Shown here piece by piece: positions 32,486-44,438 of a stretch of DNA of 64,000 bases. The DNA comes from Granulicella rosea. Lineage in GTDB: Bacteria; Acidobacteriota; Terriglobia; Terriglobales; Acidobacteriaceae. The notes beneath the pieces were generated by a model. The model searched no databases. It was not told the DNA's origin and was given only the letters and a program-made list of their open reading frames with translations. The stretch is from the NCBI RefSeq assembly GCF_900188085.1, contig NZ_FZOU01000001.1:744001-808000 (forward strand), written 5' to 3'. The position numbers were made by a program, and so were the translations under genes. The first letter of the stretch is position 1; each line of letters begins with the position of its first letter.

Positions 32486-34630
32486 TCAGGGCTTGACGCC
32501 GTACTGGCCGGCGGAGAGCACTGGGTTGGTCGGCGCGGCGACGCCGAGGATCTGGATCAGGTTTGCGGGGTGCGTCGTGCCGTTGCCGCTGCTCAGGGTC
32601 CAGATGGCGCCCGAGCGGTCGATCTCCAGGTACGAAGGCGAGTAGAGCGTTCCGGTCGAGCTGGGGATGAAGCCGGTGCTGGCGGGCGAGAGGAACGCCG
32701 CCTGCGCCGGGCTGTACTCGACCACCGAGCTGCCGCCGGTGTTCGCGACGAAGAGGTTGTTGTTGCCGTCGACCACGACCGCGGTCGGCGTGGTCAGGCC
32801 GCCGCCGGTGACCGCGGTTCCGACCGTGGCGGCGCCGCCCGAGATCGTGACCGGGTAGATCGCCGCCGGGACGGCCGCTGTGACGTTCTTGGTCGTCGCG
32901 GGGCCGCCGGCGATCACGATCCAGCCGCGGCTGGTGCTGTCGACCGCGACCGAGATGCTGCCATAGGCGGTGTTGCTGGCCGGTACGCCGACCTCGCTGC
33001 CCAGGCCGGTGATCTGGATGGGAGACGCGGTTGCGGTGGCTGCGCCCGTCGCGCTCGGCGTCACCTTGAAGACCTCGGCGAGGTTGTCGTCGATCGCCGT
33101 GATCCAGATGTTGCCGGTGTTCACGTCGAAGGCGATGCCGCGTGCGCCGCCGAGCGCGCCGGTGGGCTGCGGCGCGGTGAAGCCGCTGAAGCTGGTCGTC
33201 GGCGTGGTGAAGGATGCGGAGGGGAACTCGACCAGCGGGCAGGTGACCGAGGCGCAGGTCGCCTTCGAGTAGCTGGAGGTCCAGACGTCGCCGAGCTTGT
33301 CGACCGCGATGCCGTAGGTGTTGGCGTTGGCGACGGAGGCGGGCGCGACGTCGAAGTTCAGCAGCGTGGAGGAGCCGTTGGAGGGCTTGTACTCGTAGAC
33401 GCCGGTGGTTGCGCCATCGGTGATGAACAGATTGCCCGTGGGGTCGAAGGCGATCTGGCGCAGGCTGTCGCTTGAAGTGATCGACGTGTTCCCGGCAAGC
33501 AGATTGGCGGAGCTGATGGGCGCGCCCTGCGCGGTGAAGTTGATGAGGTAGTTATCCGCGCCGGAAGGGGTCCCGGTGACGTAGACGTTGTCGCTGGCGT
33601 CGATGCCGAGGCCGACGCCCGAGATCAACTGCGAGCTGGTGTAGGTGACTCCAAGGGTCCAGTCGTTGGGTGCGGCTGAGAGCGTGGGGCCGAAGGCGGC
33701 GTTGGCGCTGATGAGGCTGAAGAGTCCCGCAGGATTGGCGCCGGGATACTGGGCGATGTCGAGTGCTGCCTGCAGGATGTTGACCGGGGTGGAGAGACCG
33801 CTCGCCGACGGAGGCTTGGCGGCGGTGAAGAGCGAGGTGCAGGCCGTGCTGCCGGCGCTGGAGGTGTTGACGCAATCCTGCAGGATGTCGGCCAGCGAGT
33901 TAATGGTCGCCTGCGGCACGATGCCGGTGGAGCCCGCAGCCGGGGTCGCGGCATAGGCCTGACCGGTGTTGAAGCTGACGATGTTGTTCGCGTTGGCGAA
34001 GGCGTCCGTAAGGCCCTGCACATTGGTGGGGCTGGTTCCGAAGCCGGCGGTCATGGCCGCGCCGGTGGAGGCGATGAGGCCCGCGCCACCGGCGGGTGCA
34101 AATCCCGCGAGCGCGTAGGCGGCGGCGACGGTCGTCACCTCGTCCACGCTGATGACGGTGCTGGAGCTGAGGGAGGTGCAGGGTCCGAGCGCCGCCGCCA
34201 TGAGGATGGCCGTATTGTTGACCGTGCCGACGATGCCGGGGTTACCGCCCGAGGCGAGCAGGTAGGCCTGCTGACCCGAGGGGCAGGTCGCGGCCGTGCC
34301 GTTCGGGAAGGTGAAAGCCCCGGTCGAACTCGTGGTGGTCGTGCCGAGCAGCGTCGGCGCGCCGCCGTAGCCGCCGCTGGTGGTGGCGTAGAGCTGGATC
34401 GTCGCGCCGGTTACCGGCTGCTGACCGCCGTGGACGAGGCCGCTCATGCCTTCAGTCGAGGCGACGGACGGCGCGGCCAGAGGGCCGGTGGCGCAGCCCG
34501 AAAGCAGGGCCGCGGCGCCGAATGCAAGCCCCAGGCCTGCCCGCTTCACTGCAAGCCGTTGAAAGGAAAAACCACCCACTTTAGTGCCGCGGGAACCAGA
34601 GCATACTCCACCCATACCATTTAGTCGCAT
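32486..34630 (-). CDS. Large lipoprotein with NHL-like beta-propeller repeats
   Basis: A 714-aa protein. A long basic N-terminus leads to a lipobox LLSGC with Cys46, so it is probably a lipoprotein. Residues about 60-110 form a carboxypeptidase-like beta domain (GATIQLYATT ... GTTTTSSTGAFTFPNG). The second half has repeated NHL/SMP-30-type turns such as GLGIDASDNVYVTG, IAFDPTGNLFITDG, IAVDKLGDVWTS, IAFDVNTGNIWIT and VVVDGNNNLFVANTGG. The protein is very rich in Ala, Gly, Ser and Thr. A role in surface binding is likely, but no catalytic motif is visible. It is monocistronic with a strong hairpin terminator. Confidence 0.75.
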   Translation of the reverse strand: MRLNGMGGVCSGSRGTKVGGFSFQRLAVKRAGLGLAFGAAALLSGCATGPLAAPSVASTEGMSGLVHGGQQPVTGATIQLYATTSGGYGGAPTLLGTTTTSSTGAFTFPNGTAATCPSGQQAYLLASGGNPGIVGTVNNTAILMAAALGPCTSLSSSTVISVDEVTTVAAAYALAGFAPAGGAGLIASTGAAMTAGFGTSPTNVQGLTDAFANANNIVSFNTGQAYAATPAAGSTGIVPQATINSLADILQDCVNTSSAGSTACTSLFTAAKPPSASGLSTPVNILQAALDIAQYPGANPAGLFSLISANAAFGPTLSAAPNDWTLGVTYTSSQLISGVGLGIDASDNVYVTGTPSGADNYLINFTAQGAPISSANLLAGNTSITSSDSLRQIAFDPTGNLFITDGATTGVYEYKPSNGSSTLLNFDVAPASVANANTYGIAVDKLGDVWTSSYSKATCASVTCPLVEFPSASFTTPTTSFSGFTAPQPTGALGGARGIAFDVNTGNIWITAIDDNLAEVFKVTPSATGAATATASPIQITGLGSEVGVPASNTAYGSISVAVDSTSRGWIVIAGGPATTKNVTAAVPAAIYPVTISGGAATVGTAVTGGGLTTPTAVVVDGNNNLFVANTGGSSVVEYSPAQAAFLSPASTGFIPSSTGTLYSPSYLEIDRSGAIWTLSSGNGTTHPANLIQILGVAAPTNPVLSAGQYGVKP

Positions 34631-34730
34631 GGGCCTAGCTTCGCTGGGCGTTGGCGCAAGTTCGGTAAATTGGCGAAGAATTTCCGGCGAATTTTCGTCA
34701 GTCAGGGTTGCGTCGAGGCTGTTCTAGAGG

Positions 34731-35276
34731 TTAACGTCCACCGATGTGATAAACGATGCCCGTGCTGAAGGTCTTGGGATTGAAGTTGCCGCCAATGCCA
34801 TAGAACTGCTCGTAGCCATACTCGAAGGCGCGCCAGTCGAACTGCTTGCTGACCTGATAGTCGATACCCGAGTTGATCTGAATCTGTGCGTCGGTGGTGG
34901 AGCTGACGCTGGTGTTGCGTCCGTCGTTATACCGAGCGAAACCGACCATGCCTTCGATGTAGGGCGCGAACTTCTTGACCGGAATAGCGACCCGTGGTCC
35001 TACCACGACGCCATCCATGCGCTGGCCCGAGCCTCCGGTGAATGTTCCGCGGATATCGGCGGCGAGAAACAGGTGGTGTCCGCCGACGAGAGATTTGGTG
35101 ACGCCAACGGTGGGGCCGTAGAGGACGTTGGTCAACTGGCCTGCGGCCGGGTACGCCGCAGAGTTGCCGGTCAGCTTGCTGGCGCTGAAATCCACGTAAA
35201 CACTTACCTGCGAGAGCGCCGGCTGCACGATTGCCAATCCGGCCGCAAGCAAAAGAAGGTTCCCTGCTGTTTTCAT
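34731..35276 (-). CDS. Small outer-membrane beta-barrel protein (OmpA/OmpW-like barrel)
   Basis: A 181-aa protein with signal peptide MKTAGNLLLLAAGLAIVQPALSQ. The mature part alternates short amphipathic strands (VSVYVDFSASKL, YGPTVGVTKSL, HHLFLAADIRGTF, GVVVGPRVAIPV, APYIEGMVGFARY, IQINSGIDYQV) as in 8-stranded OMP_b-brl barrels. It ends GIVYHIGGR, so the usual terminal Phe is absent. It is followed by the 714-aa lipoprotein on the same strand, about 100 bases away. Confidence 0.7.
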   Translation of the reverse strand: MKTAGNLLLLAAGLAIVQPALSQVSVYVDFSASKLTGNSAAYPAAGQLTNVLYGPTVGVTKSLVGGHHLFLAADIRGTFTGGSGQRMDGVVVGPRVAIPVKKFAPYIEGMVGFARYNDGRNTSVSSTTDAQIQINSGIDYQVSKQFDWRAFEYGYEQFYGIGGNFNPKTFSTGIVYHIGGR

Positions 35277-35384
35277 CCCTAAACTCCTCCGCCCGGAATC
35301 ATACAGGAGAGAGGAGATGAAACAACAGTGGACTGACCACCTGCCGTACAGTCGGCGTTAACTGCCGCAGGTTCGATGGGCTTG

Positions 35385-35744
35385 CTAGTTGTTGTTGGCG
35401 TCGCCGGCGACCGGCGTGAAGGAGTCGGTGGCGACGTTTTCCTTCATGTCGGCCAGACGGCTGGCGTAGAGATCGTTGCGCAACTGGTGATGCGCGCTCT
35501 CGACCAGCAGAGGACGTGCGGCGCGGCGGTGAGGGTGGCCGGCGAACTGCGGCATGGAGGCAAAGTGGGTGGTGCGCGGCGTGTCGGAGTCGCTGGTCGT
35601 CTGGGTGTGCGCGTGCAGGCCGAGCGAGAGGGCGAGAATGCCGGTCGAGCTGCAGCCGGTGGTCGAGAGCGCGATAGGCAGGGCAAGCAGGACTGCAAAG
35701 AGGCGTGCGCCGGACAGATTGCGAAGTGTTTGGATGGCCGTCAT
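35385..35744 (-). CDS. Small lipoprotein, unknown function
   Basis: A 119-aa protein with a lipoprotein signal (LPIALSTTGC, lipidated Cys31). The mature part is short, hydrophilic and rich in His and Arg (FAGHPHRRAARPLLVESAHHQ), with no domain that I recognise. It is next to the outer-membrane barrel gene on the same strand with a 108-base gap. Coding is supported by the intact lipobox; confidence is moderate because the C-terminal part is low in information. Confidence 0.55.
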   Translation of the reverse strand: MTAIQTLRNLSGARLFAVLLALPIALSTTGCSSTGILALSLGLHAHTQTTSDSDTPRTTHFASMPQFAGHPHRRAARPLLVESAHHQLRNDLYASRLADMKENVATDSFTPVAGDANNN

Positions 35745-35896
35745 GATGTCGCTCCGGAAGATGTTTTTAACCGCTTGAGCTGTCTATCGACGTACGCGGA
35801 CCCTGAAAACCAACTGGACCAACTTTAGACAGTCCTCATGGCGGGCGGCTATCACCCGTTCGAGGGAGATTCCGGCATTTGGGTTAGCCTTGAGAG

Positions 35897-36772
35897 ATGG
35901 CGGATTTGAAGACAACGAAGAAGCGGATTGGCGTGCATCTGGGAACGACGGGCGGATGCTGGACGGCGGTGAACCGGGCGGTCGAGGCGGGTGCGAACAC
36001 CTTCCAGATCTTTTCGAGCAGCCCTCGGACCTGGAAGGCCGCGCCGGTGAAGCCGGAGGACGCGGCGAAGATGCGCGAGCTGCGGGCGCTGCACGACATC
36101 GGGCCGATCTCGATTCACGCCAGCTACCTGATCAACCTCTGCAGCCAGACTGAGAGCGTCCGGGTGAACGCCATTGCGGCGTTTCGCGGCGAGGTGGAGC
36201 GCTCCCTGGCGCTGGGGGCGGAGTACCTGGTGCTGCATCCCGGAAGCTGGAAGGGACTGACGCGCGAAGAGGGGCTGAAGCTGGCGGCGGCCTCGATTGA
36301 GGAGTCGATAGCAGGACTGCCGTGGCAGGGCGCGGACTTCAAGATTCTGATCGAGAACACGGCCGGCGCGGAGTTCTCGCTGGGCGGAAAGCTGGAGCAG
36401 GTGGCGGAGCTGGTTGAGCTGCTGCAGCGGTGCGCGCCGGTGGGGGTGTGTCTCGACACCTGTCACGTCCATGTCGCGGGCTACGATATCGTGACCGCCG
36501 AAGGCTACGAGGAGACGATGGCGCTGGTGGGTTCGACCATCGGCTTCGACGCGGTGAAGGTTTGGCACTGCAACGACGCCAAGGCGGCGCGCGGCTCGAA
36601 GCTGGACCGGCATGAGCACATCGGCGAAGGGACGATCGGCGCCGCTGCGTTCCGGCGGCTGCTGCACGATGCGCGGTTCAATCACTCGGTGTTTATCGCG
36701 GAGACGCCGGTCGACGCTCCGGGGGATGAGGCGCGGAATGTGAGTGTGTTGCGGACGCTTTCGGCTGGTTGA
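35897..36772 (+). CDS. nfo: Endonuclease IV (AP endonuclease)
   Basis: A 291-aa TIM-barrel enzyme that cleaves at abasic sites in base-excision repair using three zinc ions. Family motifs: IGVHLGTTGGC near the N-terminus, FQIFSSSPRTWK, ISIHASYLINL, YLVLHPGSWKG, ILIENTAGAEFSLGG, VCLDTCHVHVAGYD, KVWHCNDAKAARGSKLDRHEHIGEG and IAETPVD. These supply the His, Glu and Asp metal ligands. Start at 35897 with MADLKTTKKRIGVHL; upstream starts are not needed. A GGATGACA hairpin separates it from the convergent carboxylesterase gene. Confidence 0.93.
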   Translation: MADLKTTKKRIGVHLGTTGGCWTAVNRAVEAGANTFQIFSSSPRTWKAAPVKPEDAAKMRELRALHDIGPISIHASYLINLCSQTESVRVNAIAAFRGEVERSLALGAEYLVLHPGSWKGLTREEGLKLAAASIEESIAGLPWQGADFKILIENTAGAEFSLGGKLEQVAELVELLQRCAPVGVCLDTCHVHVAGYDIVTAEGYEETMALVGSTIGFDAVKVWHCNDAKAARGSKLDRHEHIGEGTIGAAAFRRLLHDARFNHSVFIAETPVDAPGDEARNVSVLRTLSAG

Positions 36773-36793
36773 TTCATGGGCCGATAGAAAACG

Positions 36794-36826
36794 CTTGTCA
36801 TCCTTCGCTGCGCTCAGGATGACAAG
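36794..36826. repeat. GGATGACA-family hairpin between convergent genes
   Basis: CTTGTCATCCT and AGGATGACAAG form a perfect 11-bp stem around TCGCTGCGCTC. It lies between the stops of nfo and the carboxylesterase and probably terminates both. Confidence 0.85.
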
Positions 36827-36839
36827 CATCGTACAGCGA

Positions 36840-38420
36840 CTATTTCGACTCGCCCCAGACGCTGTCGAGGAACTGATAACGGTTTTCGTGCGGCGCGGGC
36901 AGGGCCTTTGGGTTCGCGTCGAGCGTCATGACATTGTGGCTGGCGCTGTAGGCGGGCCACTTCGGCAGTCCGGGTCCGTTGGGGTCGCCGGTGCGGGCGA
37001 AGTTGGTCCAGTACCGGCCCATCTGGTCGGAGAGCGTGCGGTCTTCGGGACGCAGCTTGACGCCGGGTCGGGAGTCGAGCGTGCCGAAGACGTACTCGAT
37101 GTCGTCGGAGTGGAAGGCGCCTTGCTCCGCCGGGTGGTTGCGGTCGCCGGGCGATCCCAGCTCGAAGCGATAGCGGTAGACCGGGGCGCCGCCGGTTTTT
37201 GTCTGGGCTTCGATCCACTTCCAGGTCGCATACACGATGAACCTGTCGCTGGCATAGTCGTCCGCGATGCGGCTGGTGGCGCTGTCGCCGAGCGCATCGC
37301 TCTGGCCGCTGGGACCGTAGGCGCTAAGGAAGGCCTGGGCCTGTTCGCCGAAGTCGGTCTGCGCGGTCTCGGCGAGCGGCGTTTTGGTGCGGCTTTCGTT
37401 GGCGTTCCACCCGGCGAGCAGCGGGATGTGCGCCTGTTTGCCGTCGGCGTAGAGGTGTTCGAGCGTGTCGGGCAGGAAGTAGCCGTCGACTACGGGGCCC
37501 ATGAACGGGGCCTTGCGGCCGGACTTGAAGGCGTTCATCAGGTCGCCGGTCGAAAGCGAGCGCAGGTAGGTGAGGTGGTCGGAGCCGAAGGTGTTCTCCG
37601 CCCAGCGAGCGTTGCGGGCCTCCAGCTTTTCGCGCGGCTGCGGGATGTACTGGCTGTCGGGCGCGCCGGCGAAGAGCGAGCCGCTCTCGCCGATGGCCTT
37701 GGCGATGAGGCCGCGGGTGAGCGGCGAGGCGACCTGCGCCGAGACCGACATCGACCCGGCGGATTCGCCGAAGAGCGTGACGTTGGCGGGGTCTCCTCCG
37801 AAGGCGAAGATGTTCTCCTGCACCCACTGGAGCGCCTCGGTCTGGTCCATCAGGCCGTAGTTGCCGCTGGCGTTGTGGCCGGACTCCTCGGCCAGCTCGG
37901 AGCTGGAGAAGAAGCCGAAGACGCCCAGGCGGTAGTTCATCGAGACCACGACGACGTTGCGGTGGGCGAGCACCTGGCCGTCCTGCCGCTGTTCGGACGA
38001 GCCGCCGGTCTGGAAGCCGCCGCCGTGGATCCAGACCATGACCGGCAGGCTGCCCGGTTTGGCGCCTGTGGGCGCCCAGACGTTCAGGGTCAGGCAGTCC
38101 TCGTTCGGACCGGGGTCGTGGAAGACCATGTCCGGGTAGGCGCCGAACTGCATGCAGTGCGGGCCGAAGGCGGTGGCGGGACGCACACCCTTCCAGCGCG
38201 CGACCGGCTGCGGCGCCTTCCAGCGAAGCTGATCGACCGGCGGCTGCGCGTAAGGAATGCCGAGGAAGGCGCGGACCTGCCCGTCCGGCGTCAGGACGCC
38301 CTGGATCTTTCCGGGCAGCGTCTTCACCACCAGCGGGTCCGGCTTGCGGGCGTGAAGGGCGAGCGGCAGACCGGCCAGCAAGAGGACAACGGCAAGAATC
38401 TTCGGCGGGAAGTGGGGCAT
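36840..38420 (-). CDS. Type-B carboxylesterase/lipase, secreted
   Basis: A 526-aa alpha/beta hydrolase of the cholinesterase-like family. Signal peptide at the N-terminus (about 1-24). It has the type-B motif EDCLTLNVWAP, the oxyanion HGGGF (132-136) and nucleophile Ser220 in LFGESAGS, and a late GAFHSDDIEYVFG with the probable catalytic His. It hydrolyses carboxyl esters of unknown identity in the periplasm or outside. ATG 38420 has GGAG seven bases upstream and gives a clean signal peptide; the longer frame from 38447 is less likely. It is divergent from the 5'-nucleotidase gene with 104 bases between the starts. Confidence 0.88.
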   Translation of the reverse strand: MPHFPPKILAVVLLLAGLPLALHARKPDPLVVKTLPGKIQGVLTPDGQVRAFLGIPYAQPPVDQLRWKAPQPVARWKGVRPATAFGPHCMQFGAYPDMVFHDPGPNEDCLTLNVWAPTGAKPGSLPVMVWIHGGGFQTGGSSEQRQDGQVLAHRNVVVVSMNYRLGVFGFFSSSELAEESGHNASGNYGLMDQTEALQWVQENIFAFGGDPANVTLFGESAGSMSVSAQVASPLTRGLIAKAIGESGSLFAGAPDSQYIPQPREKLEARNARWAENTFGSDHLTYLRSLSTGDLMNAFKSGRKAPFMGPVVDGYFLPDTLEHLYADGKQAHIPLLAGWNANESRTKTPLAETAQTDFGEQAQAFLSAYGPSGQSDALGDSATSRIADDYASDRFIVYATWKWIEAQTKTGGAPVYRYRFELGSPGDRNHPAEQGAFHSDDIEYVFGTLDSRPGVKLRPEDRTLSDQMGRYWTNFARTGDPNGPGLPKWPAYSASHNVMTLDANPKALPAPHENRYQFLDSVWGESK

Positions 38421-38524
38421 CGGGTGTCTCCGATTGAACGTTATCACGGGGATACGAGGGCTGGCCGGGGCTGCGGTTCGAGTTCCTGGGGTTGCGGTTA
38501 GAGTTATGGATACGGAGGGTTGCG

Positions 38525-40270
38525 ATGAGTCTGGTTCGGTTCGTGGGCGCGTGTCTGCTGGGGGTGGCGGCGCTGGGCACGGCGGGGGCGCAGGAGGTGC
38601 ATCTGAAGATTGTCGCGCTGAACGATCTGCATGGGAATCTTCAGTCGCCGGGCAGCTACCGGTCCGGGCCGCAGACGCCGGAGACGCCGGTGGGCGGCGC
38701 GGCTGTTTTGGCCGGGTATGTCGAGCGGCTGACCGCCGGGAATCCGAACCATATCGTCGTCTCGGCGGGCGATCTGACGGGCGGCAGTCCGCTGATTTCG
38801 ACCCTCTTCCACCACGAGGACACGATCGAGATCGCCAATCGCATGGGGCTGGAGCTGAACGGCGTCGGCAACCATGAGTTCGACCAGGGCCGGCAGGAGC
38901 TGCTGCGGCTGCAGGTTGGCGGCTGTTCGACGAAGGACGAAAATACCTGCAAGGGCGCGGTCGCAGGGACGCCCGTGCCGTTCGAGGGCGCGAAGTTTCA
39001 GTACCTCGCGGCGAACGTGTATGACGCCAGGACTGGCGAGACGATCTTTCCCGGCTATGCGATCAAGACGTATGGCGGGGTCAAGGTCGCCTTCATCGGC
39101 CTGACCCTGAAGGATACGCCGACCATTGTGGTGGCGAGTCAGGTGGCTGGGCTGCGCTTCGCGGACGAGGCCGAGACGGTGAACGCGATCGTGCGGCGGC
39201 TGCGGAAGCAGGGCATCGAGAGCTTCGTCGTGCTGATCCACCAGGGCGGGTTCCAGACGACGCCGCCGGGCACGAAGACGGCGGAGATCAACAGTTGCGC
39301 GGGCGGGTTGGAAGGCTCGCCGATTCGCGATATCGTCGGCCAGTTCGACGACGCGGTGGATCTGGTGCTCTCGGCGCACACGCATACGGCGTACAACTGC
39401 ATGCTGCCGAACAAGGCCGGGCGGACGATTCCGGTGACGAGCGCCGCGGCCTACGGACGGCTGGTGACGGATGTCGACGTGACCCTGAGCACGAAGACGC
39501 ATGACGTCACGGCGGTGACGGCGCGGAACGTGCTGGTCGACCGGACGGACGCGACGGTGATTCCGGATGCGGCGATCGGGAGAATCGTGGACGCGTACGC
39601 CAAACTGGTCGCGCCGATCACGAGCCGCGTGGTGGGGTCGGTGACGGCGACCATCCGCAAGAGCCAGAACGACAACTCCGAGAGCGCGCTGGGCGATGTG
39701 ATCGCGGACGCGCAGGCAGAGGCCACGCAGGCGCAGGTCGCGTTCATGAACGCGGGCGGCATCCGGTCCGACGTGCCTTTTTCTTCCGGGGTTCAGGGTG
39801 TGCCGGACGGTAAGGTGACCTTCGGCGAACTGTTCGCGGTACACCCGTTCGGCAACCTGCTGGTGACGCTGACGCTGACGGGCGAGCAGCTTCATACGTT
39901 GTTGGAGGAGCAGTTCAAGGGCTGCAACCTGGGCGCTCCGGCGGGGACGGAGGCTTCGGTGAGTAATCGTACGCTGAACTCTTCGGCTGGCCTGACCTAC
40001 ACCGTATCCAAAGATGGGCCGCCGTGCGCGAAGATCGTCGCGGGCAGCATCAAGATCGGCGGCAAGGCGTTGGACCCTGCGGCGAAGTACCGGGTGACGG
40101 TGAACAGTCTGCTGGCCGACGGCGGGGAGCAGTTCTATGTGCTGAAGCAGGGCACGGACCGGGTGGTGAGCGGGACCGATCTGGAGGCGTTGATGGCGTA
40201 CTTCGCGAAGCACGCCCAGATTGCGCCGCCGGCGACGAATCGCGTGCAGGAGCAGGTGTCGGTCCGGTGA
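38525..40270 (+). CDS. 5'-nucleotidase / 2',3'-cyclic phosphodiesterase family, secreted
   Basis: A 581-aa periplasmic metallophosphatase (UshA/CpdB-like). After the signal peptide (MSLVRFVGACLLGVAALGTAGA) come calcineurin-like motifs NDLHGN, SAGDLTGGSPLIS, GNHEFDQGRQE, LIHQGG and SAHTHTAYN. The C-terminal 5'-nucleotidase domain has GDVIADAQ, MNAGGIRSDV and the FGNLLVTLTLTG region with the conserved nucleotide-binding strands. ATG 38525 has GGAGGG upstream; TTG 38492 is rejected. It could supply nucleosides for the NupC import system in this window. Confidence 0.88.
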   Translation: MSLVRFVGACLLGVAALGTAGAQEVHLKIVALNDLHGNLQSPGSYRSGPQTPETPVGGAAVLAGYVERLTAGNPNHIVVSAGDLTGGSPLISTLFHHEDTIEIANRMGLELNGVGNHEFDQGRQELLRLQVGGCSTKDENTCKGAVAGTPVPFEGAKFQYLAANVYDARTGETIFPGYAIKTYGGVKVAFIGLTLKDTPTIVVASQVAGLRFADEAETVNAIVRRLRKQGIESFVVLIHQGGFQTTPPGTKTAEINSCAGGLEGSPIRDIVGQFDDAVDLVLSAHTHTAYNCMLPNKAGRTIPVTSAAAYGRLVTDVDVTLSTKTHDVTAVTARNVLVDRTDATVIPDAAIGRIVDAYAKLVAPITSRVVGSVTATIRKSQNDNSESALGDVIADAQAEATQAQVAFMNAGGIRSDVPFSSGVQGVPDGKVTFGELFAVHPFGNLLVTLTLTGEQLHTLLEEQFKGCNLGAPAGTEASVSNRTLNSSAGLTYTVSKDGPPCAKIVAGSIKIGGKALDPAAKYRVTVNSLLADGGEQFYVLKQGTDRVVSGTDLEALMAYFAKHAQIAPPATNRVQEQVSVR

Positions 40271-40349
40271 ATTCGCTTGCCAGCGCGGTTGCGTGGAAGG
40301 ATACTGGTGCGGAATCAACGCAGGCATGTTTTCGGTCGCGGAGAGGCGT

Positions 40350-40645
40350 ATGCGCGGTGCGTGGTGGTGTGGGGTTCTGCTTTGTGGAGCGGCCTTTGCG
40401 GTGGCGCGGGGGAGTTTGCCCAGGGAGCGATGGGCGCGCAGCAGCAGAGCATCGGCGCGAACCAGTCCGTGATGGCGGCGATTCTGGCGCCGGTGACGGG
40501 CGAGCCTTACAAGGCGGACAAGATCACGCGCTCGGTGCAGAAGCTCGGCGACGGCACGATCATCACGCATGGATCCGGCGCCCTCGCTATTCCAGGTCCC
40601 GCCGACTACAGGGTGACCGATCCGAAGAAAGCCGGGGTTGAGTAG
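40350..40645 (+). pseudogene. Small secreted protein gene with a -1 frameshift at a G5 run
   Basis: A good ribosome site (GGAG, six bases) precedes the ATG at 40350, which starts the signal peptide MRGAWWCGVLLCGAAFAVARG. The frame is then lost at the G-run 40408-40412. One base back, the frame continues EFAQGAMGAQQQSIGANQ and runs as a plausible mature protein (PVTGEPYKADKITRSVQKL ... DYRVTDPKKAGVE) to the stop at 40645. Either a single G has been lost (or miscalled) or a programmed -1 shift joins the halves. The intact product would be about 98 aa, exported, function unknown. A TTG-started single-frame version from 40277 is possible but lacks a signal peptide. Confidence 0.5.
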
Positions 40646-40690
40646 CTCTTCGACGCGCGTTCGCGGCCACTTCTTTACAATGGAAGATCT

Positions 40691-43248
<2,558 letters not shown>

Positions 43249-43249
<1 letters not shown>

Positions 43250-44199
43250 TGACGGCTCACTCCGCAACGCCGGTGCGTGGGACGCAGTCGTTCGTCCATA
43301 CGCTGAGTTCGTGCTGGTCGCGGCCTTCTCTCACGGGGCTGGAGGTGCTTTGGCGCTGGGTCGTCGGCATCCCCGCGTTGTGGGTGTCGGTGACGCAGGT
43401 GCGGGCGATCCTGCTGCGCCACACCGACGGCACGCTGGATCCGGCTCGGCTGGGGCTGGATCGCAAGCTGCTGCTCGACCCGGTCGGGGCGCTCTCGGCC
43501 GATCCGCTGGGAGTGGTGGGTAAGTTCACCGGCGCGCTGGGCGTCGTGTGGCCCGATCTGGCGCATCTGGCGGCGTGGCTCGTGCCGGTGCTGATCGTGG
43601 CGTTCGTGGTGGCGTCGTCGTTCGGCCGGACGGTGGTGCTGCGCCGCGCGGACCCGCTGCTGCATGCGCGTCCGCTGACGCTGATGATCCTGCAGGCGAT
43701 CCGCACGGCAGCGCTGGTGGGCAGCTTCGGGGTGTGGTTCTGGTTGCTGATGTGGGCCGCTCGGGTGGCGATCCAGTCGCCGATCGCTCTGGGGCAGGAG
43801 CCGAACCTCGTGCTCTACTGCGCGATCGTCATCGTGTCGACCATCGTGCTGTTCGTCCTGTGGGCGGCGGTGAGCTGGGTGTTTTCGGTCGCCCCGCTGC
43901 TGGCGATGCTGCGCGACCTGGGCCCGGCGGCGAGCCTCAGGGCGGGGTTGCGGCTCGGCCCGCTAAAGGGCAAGCTGGTCGAGATCAACCTGGTCATGGG
44001 CATCGTGAAGATTGCGCTGATTGTGCTGGCGATGGTCTTCTCGGCCTGTCCGCTGCCGTTCGAGACGGTCGAGACGCAGGAGTTTCTGGCGTGCTGGTGG
44101 GCGGGCGTGGCGGTGCTGTACCTGCTGGGGTCGGACTTCTTCCACGTCGCGCGGCTGGTGGGCTACCTTTCCTTGTGGCGTGCGTACGAGGAGAAATAA
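43249..44199 (+). CDS. Polytopic membrane protein of unknown function
   Basis: A 316-aa protein with about five to six hydrophobic helices (for example around 100-118, 150-172, 184-208 and the last 60 residues) and no motif that I recognise. The N-terminal part SFVHTLSSCWSRPSLTGLEVLWRW is basic/aromatic and likely cytoplasmic. ATG 43249 shares one base with the leuS stop, so expression depends on leuS translation. The overlapping upstream frame from 42982 is antigenically unrelated leuS shadow and is not part of the gene. Confidence 0.75.
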
Positions 44200-44267
44200 T
44201 TGCCGGTGGGCGAGCGAAAATCTGCATCTCAACGTAAGTCGCTGAAACTACGTTTGCGGAGGCTCGT

Positions 44268-44438
44268 ATGTCGTTTGGACTCTATGCGGTTGGGTATCTG
44301 GTTCTGATTATCGGAGTTGCTTACATTGCACACCTGATGCACATTCCAGACCAGTGGGTAATTGGTGTGGTGATTCTGCTGATCGGCGTGGGCATTGTGA
44401 CCGGCGTGCAGAATACGCGGGCCAAGGACCCGAACTAA
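44268..44438 (+). CDS. 56-aa small membrane protein
   Basis: Reads MSFGLYAVGYLVLIIGVAYI, then AHLMHIPDQWVIGVVILLIG, VGIVTGVQNTRAKDPN. Two hydrophobic helices (about 5-23 and 30-46) with a short His/Pro loop. GGAGG lies five bases before the ATG, which strongly supports translation. It sits 68 bases after the membrane-protein gene and its stop overlaps by four bases the stop of the convergent 206-aa gene. Function unknown. Confidence 0.75.
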   Translation: MSFGLYAVGYLVLIIGVAYIAHLMHIPDQWVIGVVILLIGVGIVTGVQNTRAKDPN

